Program-made: the position numbers and the translations under genes
Assembly: GCF_900109745.1 (NCBI RefSeq)
Contig: NZ_FOAV01000001.1
Span: forward strand, 310,001-374,000
Source of the DNA: Roseateles sp. YR242
GTDB taxonomy: Bacteria; Pseudomonadota; Gammaproteobacteria; Burkholderiales; Burkholderiaceae_C
Length of the DNA stretch: 64,000 nucleotides
Direction: 5' to 3'
Shown: positions 59,386-64,000 of the stretch, piece by piece
Position numbering within the stretch: the stretch's first letter is position 1
Layout of the letters: each line of letters begins with the position of its first letter
Notes under the pieces: generated by a model
What the model was told of the DNA's origin: nothing
Seen by the model: the letters and a program-made list of their open reading frames with translations, nothing else
Databases searched by the model: none

Positions 59386-59438
59386 GTCGGTCCACTGGGA
59401 TGGCCGGTACGCTGACGATCCAGGGGGGCAATATCACC

Positions 59439-60830
59439 ATGCGTAAATCACTGTTTGTCATCTCGGACTTGCACCTGGGCGGCGGCGCCGGCTTCCAGAT
59501 GTGTTCGCCAGCGGGTCTCGACCGGCTGGCCCAATTCATTCGCTATGTGGGCACGCAGCGCGAAGCCGCCCAGGAGACGCGCCTGGTCATTGCCGGCGAC
59601 ATCGTCGACTTCCTGGCCGAAGAGGAGTTCACCTCTTTCACGAACGACGATGACAAGGCGGTGCGCAAGCTCCAAGCCATCATTGATTCGACCCGACCGA
59701 TCTGGACGGCCTTGCACGACCTTGTCGCCACTGGCGGTCGGCTGACGCTGATGCTGGGGAACCATGACATCGAGCTGTCACTGCCCGGACCGCGCCGGCT
59801 GTTGATGCAGACCCTGGGCGAGAACGTAGAGTTCCTCTACGACAACCAGGCCTTCGTGGAGGGCTCAGTGCTGATCGAGCACGGGAACTGCTACGACAAG
59901 TGGAATGTGGTGTCGCACGACGCGCTGCGCGAGATCCGCTCGGCCCTGTCCCGGCGCGAAGTGCCCATCGACTACCAAGGCCCGCCCGGGAGCCAGATGG
60001 TCCAGCAGGTACTGAATCCCTTGAAAGCCAAGTACCCCTGGGTCGATCTGCTGAAGCCAGAGACCTCGGGCATGGTGCCGATCTTGGCCGTGCTGGACCC
60101 GGCAGCGATGAAGCATGTGGCGAAGATTGCCAAGCTGGCCGCGAAGAGCATGCGCTCGCGCTTCGACGAGAACGGCATCCCCACCGATCCGGGCAACATC
60201 CGCGCCGAGTTCGCCCAAGCGCAGGCACTGCAGGACCCGATGATCCAGCTGGCCATGCATCTGGCCGATATGGACGATCTCCAGAACATCTCTTTTCTCG
60301 ACGGCGCGAGCGATCTGCTGACGCGGCTGAAGGAAGCGACTTACGACGCGGTCACCAGGGAGATCTACGCCCGCCTGCTGCAGGCACTTCGCAGTTACGC
60401 GAATGACCACCGTCAGGCCTTCGATTCGCGCACCGAGATCGACGAATACCTGAAGCCGGCACAGGCAGCGGCGCGCAGGGGCTTCGAGGTCGTCGTGTAT
60501 GGCCATACGCACCTGGCCAAGCGCGTGGCTCTCGACGTTGAGGGCGCGGTCTACCTGAACACCGGGACCTGGGCTGATCTGCTTCGCGTGCCGGAGACCG
60601 TGCTGGCCGACGACGACACCGCGGCGCTGGCGCAGCTGCGCGGGTTTGTGGCTGATCTCGCCACCAACAAGTTGGAGAGCTGGCGTTGCCAGTTGCCCAC
60701 CTTTGCACGCATTGACCTCGACGGCGCGAAGGTCACCGGCAAGGACGTGTTCGTGTTCGAGCCCGACGGTGCGGTGAGCCGCCTGCCACAGGGGCCGCTC
60801 ACGCTGCTGACCTATTCGCGGGGCGAGTGA
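59439..60830 (+). CDS. Calcineurin-like metallophosphoesterase, coupled to protease gene
   Basis: This soluble protein of about 463 residues has binuclear metal motifs in canonical order: LFVISDLHLGGGAG, VIAGDIVDFLAEE, TLMLGNHDIELS, LIEHGNCYD and VVYGHTHLAKR. A roughly 170-residue helical insertion lies between the fourth and fifth motifs. The product resembles effector phosphoesterases rather than LpxH. ATG at 59439 is preferred because GGGGGG lies 10 bases upstream; ATG at 59400 would add 13 residues. Its stop overlaps the next gene as TGATG. The substrate is unknown (nucleotide, phosphoprotein or nucleic acid). Confidence 0.85.
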   Translation: MRKSLFVISDLHLGGGAGFQMCSPAGLDRLAQFIRYVGTQREAAQETRLVIAGDIVDFLAEEEFTSFTNDDDKAVRKLQAIIDSTRPIWTALHDLVATGGRLTLMLGNHDIELSLPGPRRLLMQTLGENVEFLYDNQAFVEGSVLIEHGNCYDKWNVVSHDALREIRSALSRREVPIDYQGPPGSQMVQQVLNPLKAKYPWVDLLKPETSGMVPILAVLDPAAMKHVAKIAKLAAKSMRSRFDENGIPTDPGNIRAEFAQAQALQDPMIQLAMHLADMDDLQNISFLDGASDLLTRLKEATYDAVTREIYARLLQALRSYANDHRQAFDSRTEIDEYLKPAQAAARRGFEVVVYGHTHLAKRVALDVEGAVYLNTGTWADLLRVPETVLADDDTAALAQLRGFVADLATNKLESWRCQLPTFARIDLDGAKVTGKDVFVFEPDGAVSRLPQGPLTLLTYSRGE

Positions 60831-62185
60831 TGCTGGACATCGAGCAGATCAGCCAGGCCTGCGGGTGCATCACGTCCATTAGCCTGAACGGCGTCAAGTC
60901 GGTCGGCACCGGCTACCTGATCGGACCGCAACGCATCGCGACCTGTGCCCACGTCATCGAGCGGGCGGTGCCCGAAACGATCAGCGTGGTCTTCGGCGAT
61001 GAGATGCTCTCGGCCACGATTCTGTGCGTGGACCGCGACAACGACTGCGCGGTGCTGGAGCTCGAGCGTGCCCCCGGCGCGGCGCCGCTGACGCTGGGCG
61101 GCGGTTGCAGCTGGAAGGCCGCCTGGGATGGCTTCGGCTTTCCAGGGGTTGGCAAAGGCACCGGCGTCACTTGCTCGGGCATCGTCAGCCACCCCAAGGC
61201 GCGGGATGACCTGGGGCGCGACGTGCTGGAGCTGACCTCGCCCGAAGCGGCAACAGGCATGGCGACGCCACTGCATGGGTTTTCGGGCAGCCCCGTGCTG
61301 GTCAACGGTGTCGTCGTCGGCCACGTGAAGCGCTTTCTTTCCGACCCTGACAACCCGCTTCGGCCTGCCTTCGGCAAGGTCTATGCCGTGCATGCCCGCA
61401 GCGTGCTCGATCTGCTGGCAGCGCAGGCGCCGGCGCATGCCGATATGGCGGAGCCCCCCACCACAGGGTCACCGGACAACAACGAGCAGGTGTCCAAGGT
61501 GCTGGACCTGCTCAAGCGTTGGGCCGGCAAGGACATGCCGTTTGAGCAGGCTCGGCTGAGCGCTGCCGAAGCACTGATCCAGCTGAGTGCGCCCGAACGC
61601 GCGCTGGAGGTACTGAATGCCTGCGGCCTGAGCTTGCGCGATGAACAGTTGCGGGCCCTGGCTATGGCCAAGACCGGTGACCCGGCGCAACTCGAAGCGG
61701 CGACCAGCCGCCTGGAGAGTTTGTGGGCAAGCCACACGGATGGCGAGACCGGTGGCTTACTGGGCGGGCGCTACAAGCAGCAGTGGCGGGCCTCAGCCAA
61801 CATCGCCAAGCTGGAGCAGGCCCACGAGACCTACCTGGCCGCATTCCAGGCCAGCGGCAAGTTCTATCCCGGCATCAACGCCGCCTCCACCGCACTTTGG
61901 TTGAACAAGACCGAGGCATGCCGTGAGATTGCCAGGCAGGTCCTGCAATCGCTGAATGCCGTGCCCTTGCAGGCTCGCGACGTGTGGTTCCATGCAACGG
62001 AGGCCGAGGCCCAGCTGCTGCTTGGCGATCTGGCCTTGGCCAAGACCTGCTATCAACGGGCTGTCGGCTTGTGCAAGTACGCGGCAGAAACCATCGCAAC
62101 GATGCGCTCGCAGGCTGAGACCAACCTGCAGAAGCTGGGCCACGACCCTCAAGTGTTCAATCTGCTGTTTACACCGCCGCCTTGA
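60830..62185 (+). CDS. Trypsin-like serine protease fused to TPR/TRAFs-binding-like domain
   Basis: This cytoplasmic-looking protein has 451 residues and no signal peptide. Residues 1-195 are a chymotrypsin-fold protease: SVGTGYLIGPQRIATCAHVI holds His41, DRDNDCAVLELE holds Asp72 and HGFSGSPVLVNG holds Ser152. Residues about 218-451 are helical repeats. They include GGLLGGRYKQQW and FYPGINAASTALWLNKTEA, which match the TPR-like TRAFs-binding (DUF4071) module as I recall it. GTG three bases earlier is an alternative start. A protease-plus-TPR architecture without secretion signal suggests intracellular proteolysis triggered by a bound ligand, typical of conflict-system effectors. Co-expression with the phosphoesterase is supported by the stop/start overlap. 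Confidence 0.82.
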   Translation: MLDIEQISQACGCITSISLNGVKSVGTGYLIGPQRIATCAHVIERAVPETISVVFGDEMLSATILCVDRDNDCAVLELERAPGAAPLTLGGGCSWKAAWDGFGFPGVGKGTGVTCSGIVSHPKARDDLGRDVLELTSPEAATGMATPLHGFSGSPVLVNGVVVGHVKRFLSDPDNPLRPAFGKVYAVHARSVLDLLAAQAPAHADMAEPPTTGSPDNNEQVSKVLDLLKRWAGKDMPFEQARLSAAEALIQLSAPERALEVLNACGLSLRDEQLRALAMAKTGDPAQLEAATSRLESLWASHTDGETGGLLGGRYKQQWRASANIAKLEQAHETYLAAFQASGKFYPGINAASTALWLNKTEACREIARQVLQSLNAVPLQARDVWFHATEAEAQLLLGDLALAKTCYQRAVGLCKYAAETIATMRSQAETNLQKLGHDPQVFNLLFTPPP

Positions 62186-62331
62186 TGCATTCCAGCTCGG
62201 CCAGGCGGCGGCCGGCCGCGCATTGCTTGCCCATCCTGTGCACCGCCTCCCGTGGTTTGGCCGCCAGCTCGGCGACGGGCGCGTTGCCCGGGGTCCTACC
62301 AGGCCCTCCGATTTGCATTCGAGTGCAACCC

Positions 62332-62360
62332 TGCGGCATCAGGCAATGCCCGATGCCGCA
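62332..62360 (-). terminator. Inverted repeat after the TPR-like gene, possible terminator
   Basis: A perfect 9-bp stem TGCGGCATC/GATGCCGCA with an 11-base loop lies 9 bases past the stop of the minus-strand gene. No T run follows, so termination is uncertain. Confidence 0.42.
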
Positions 62361-62368
62361 TCGTCACA

Positions 62369-63619
62369 TCACTTCTTGCCCGAGCGGGACACCACGAGCC
62401 ACAGGCCCGCCAGATCGGCCGAACCGTCCGTGCCCTTCACGTTGCGCCAGGTGGCTTGAGCCTTGCTGGTTTCGCCAGCCAGGTACTGCGCCAGACCCTG
62501 GTAGAGCTTGGCATCGTCCGGGCGCTTGAAATTGCCCTTGGCGATGCCGTCGTCGATCAGCTTCAGCCCGGCAGGCTTCTGGCCACGTTGCACCAGCGCC
62601 AGGCCCAGCTTGACCAGATCGTCGCCTTCGCGCGCGCTGCGGGCAGCCTGCTCGTTGGCGGCCTGGGCAGCCACAGCCTCTTGAATGCGCTTGTCCAGCA
62701 GGTCAGCCAGGCGCTTCGGACGGCCATTGTCGTCCTGGGGCTTGAGCACACCAGCGGCGAAGCCCTTCTCCACGACCTTCTTGCCCTCTTCCGGGAAGCC
62801 GGCGGCACCGGCCAGCTGGGCCAGTTCCATGTAGTCGTTGGCACCGGTCATGTTGTCCGTGACCAGGCGCAGACGCAGCACGTCCAGCTGATAGCGCGAA
62901 GCGCTGAAGCCCTTCTTGCTTTGCAGCCCGCTCAGCGCCACGCTCCACAGCCTGGGCGTGGGGTAGTAGTTCAGCAGCTTCTGGGTGAGCTGGGACGCCA
63001 GGGCGCCATCACCCTTCTTGTCCGCGGCCCACAGAGCCGTGTTCAGGGTTTGCTGGGCGGGTGTGCGGCCGGCCTTTTCGTCCGCCTGGATCTCGGCCAG
63101 TGCATCCTTCAGCATCGGGCCGACGTCGCCAGACTTCATCTGGGCCTGGGTCTGCACCTGCTTCATCGTGGGGCTGTTGCCACCAGCGGCGAAGTACTTG
63201 TTCGACCAGTCCAGCGCCTTGGCGGTGTTGCCAATCCGCAGATAAGTGCCGGCGATGGCTTCCATCATGGGCAGCTTCTGGGCAGCAGGCAGGCGGCCGG
63301 CGGCGTTCAGGGCATCAAAACCCTTCACCATGGCATCGGCATCACCGGTGCGCGAGGCCGCAGAGATGCGCAGACCTTCCAGCGCGGCGTTCTCGTCCGC
63401 ATTGCGGCCGGGCACGGCTTCGGCTTCACGAAGTTTGGCCAGGGCCTCAGGGGCCTTGCCGGCCTTCAGCAGATCGGACGCGGCCTTCAGATGCTTGCCC
63501 ACATCGGGACGCACCTGGGCGGCCGCCTGGGACATCACACTCAGCGTGCCCTCGGGCGTTTGACCCAGCACCAGGGCCGCGGCACCAACAGCGGCAGTGG
63601 CCAACAGTTTCAGTTTCAT
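62369..63619 (-). CDS. Periplasmic repeat-helix (TPR-like) protein, possible TonB-system accessory
   Basis: This 416-residue precursor has a signal peptide (LLATAAVGAAALVLGQ, then an acidic mature start). The mature part is repeated helical hairpins resembling TPR: HLKAASDLLKAGKAPEALAK near residue 43, YLRIGNTAKALDWSNKYFAA, and KLGLALVQRGQKPAGLKLI near 350. It is followed on the same strand, upstream in transcription, by an exbD-like gene, so a link to a TonB/ExbBD energy system is likely. No enzymatic motif was seen. Confidence 0.75.
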   Translation of the reverse strand: MKLKLLATAAVGAAALVLGQTPEGTLSVMSQAAAQVRPDVGKHLKAASDLLKAGKAPEALAKLREAEAVPGRNADENAALEGLRISAASRTGDADAMVKGFDALNAAGRLPAAQKLPMMEAIAGTYLRIGNTAKALDWSNKYFAAGGNSPTMKQVQTQAQMKSGDVGPMLKDALAEIQADEKAGRTPAQQTLNTALWAADKKGDGALASQLTQKLLNYYPTPRLWSVALSGLQSKKGFSASRYQLDVLRLRLVTDNMTGANDYMELAQLAGAAGFPEEGKKVVEKGFAAGVLKPQDDNGRPKRLADLLDKRIQEAVAAQAANEQAARSAREGDDLVKLGLALVQRGQKPAGLKLIDDGIAKGNFKRPDDAKLYQGLAQYLAGETSKAQATWRNVKGTDGSADLAGLWLVVSRSGKK

Positions 63620-63697
63620 TCGCTTGCTCTCCTACGAAGAAAAACGCGCCGCCCTTACGGGCAGCGCGTTCTGTTCTATCACCAAATCAGGCAGCCA

Positions 63698-64000
63698 TCA
63701 GTTGATGAACTGTTCGTTCCCGACCATGGCCATCTTCTTGACGCCCAGCCGCTGCGCGGAAGCCATCACTGCCGCCACATAGCCATATTCGGCCAGCTTG
63801 TTCGGCTTGATGTGCACTTCCGGCTGGTCCGGGATCGCAGTGACCTCGGACAGCTTGGATTCAAGTGCGGCATGGCTGGCCAGGGCCTGGCCGTCCCAGA
63901 ACACCGTACCGTCGAAGTCGATCGCCACTTCGTGGACGATCGGTTCGACCGGGTGTTCGTTGGGCCGCGGCGGCGGCATGTCCAGGTTGACCGAGTGCAG
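63698..64000 (-). CDS. ExbD/TolR-like protein, 3' part, 5' end beyond window
   Basis: The frame runs to the window edge on the minus strand, so the N-terminus and the membrane helix lie outside. At least 100 C-terminal residues are visible: HSVNLDMPPPRPNE, then a periplasmic ExbD domain with FWDGQALASHAAL and VHIKPNKLAEYGYVAAVMAS. PEVHIKPNK and the final helix are typical of ExbD family members. Its neighbour encodes a periplasmic repeat protein. A second exbBD pair exists at 54110-55212. Confidence 0.82.
   Translation of the reverse strand: MHSVNLDMPPPRPNEHPVEPIVHEVAIDFDGTVFWDGQALASHAALESKLSEVTAIPDQPEVHIKPNKLAEYGYVAAVMASAQRLGVKKMAMVGNEQFIN

Noticed and set aside
59439-60830. Second LpxH for the phosphoesterase at 59.4 kb
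   Set aside because: Much longer than LpxH, with a different insertion, and a genuine lpxH is at 34957-35763.
62169-62318. 49-codon minus-strand frame in the gap after the protease gene
   Set aside because: Readable but without a ribosome site or family resemblance, and it overlaps the protease stop.

Overview
The window is 64 kb of GC-rich bacterial chromosome. Gene content and order point to a betaproteobacterium of the order Burkholderiales, probably in the Roseateles/Mitsuaria/Rubrivivax neighbourhood. The supporting arrangements are exbB-exbD-lpxK-Trm112-kdsB-adk, cysS-alkA-accA-tilS-lysC, clpS-clpA next to csp and icd, and a complete ccoN-O-Q-P-G-fixH-hemN block. This assignment is inference from gene order and protein style; no database was searched. 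Most genes are packed into operons with 4-base ATGA or GTGA overlaps.

Left part (1-12.7 kb): the 3' end of a MATE efflux gene; a two-component system behind a periplasmic Spy/CpxP-like protein; a gtrA-gtrB-GT39 glycosylation operon; ettA; a lone peptide-type solute-binding protein; and a secreted cyanophycinase. Accessory region (12.7-21.2 kb): a frameshifted IS3-type transposase remnant, then a SUKH (SMI1/KNR4) protein downstream of two unrecognised translationally coupled genes, a LysR regulator, an SDR, an alarmone-synthetase-like protein, a GntP permease and a second unrecognised protein. That second protein shares an N-terminal S-x-x-M-Q-x-Q motif with one of the coupled genes.

Housekeeping middle (21.2-41.4 kb): thioesterase/YceH/SDR operon, OsmC, ETF-ubiquinone oxidoreductase, PaiB, tRNA-Ser(GCU), aspartate kinase, tilS, accA, a 3-methyladenine glycosylase, cysS, two cyclophilins, lpxH, an MtfA-like peptidase, clpSA, a cold shock protein and icd. 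A microaerobic respiration island runs from 41.5 to 51.5 kb, all on the minus strand: ccoI-ccoS, then ccoN-O-Q-P-G-fixH-hemN-safE. It has one perfect FNR/ANR-type palindrome before ccoN, overlapping the ccoS stop codon, and one near-perfect box before ccoI. sodB lies upstream of ccoI. Between them is a head-to-tail array of 29-bp hairpin units, which looks like a multiplied terminator.

Right part (52-64 kb): xseA, the exbBD-lpxK-kdsB-adk operon, and an SDR behind a perfect 16-bp palindrome. An inserted-looking pair follows: a calcineurin-like phosphoesterase overlapping a trypsin-like protease fused to a TPR/TRAFs-binding-like module. This pair is the best candidate for an undescribed conflict or signalling system. 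The window ends with a periplasmic repeat protein and the 3' part of a second exbD-like gene.
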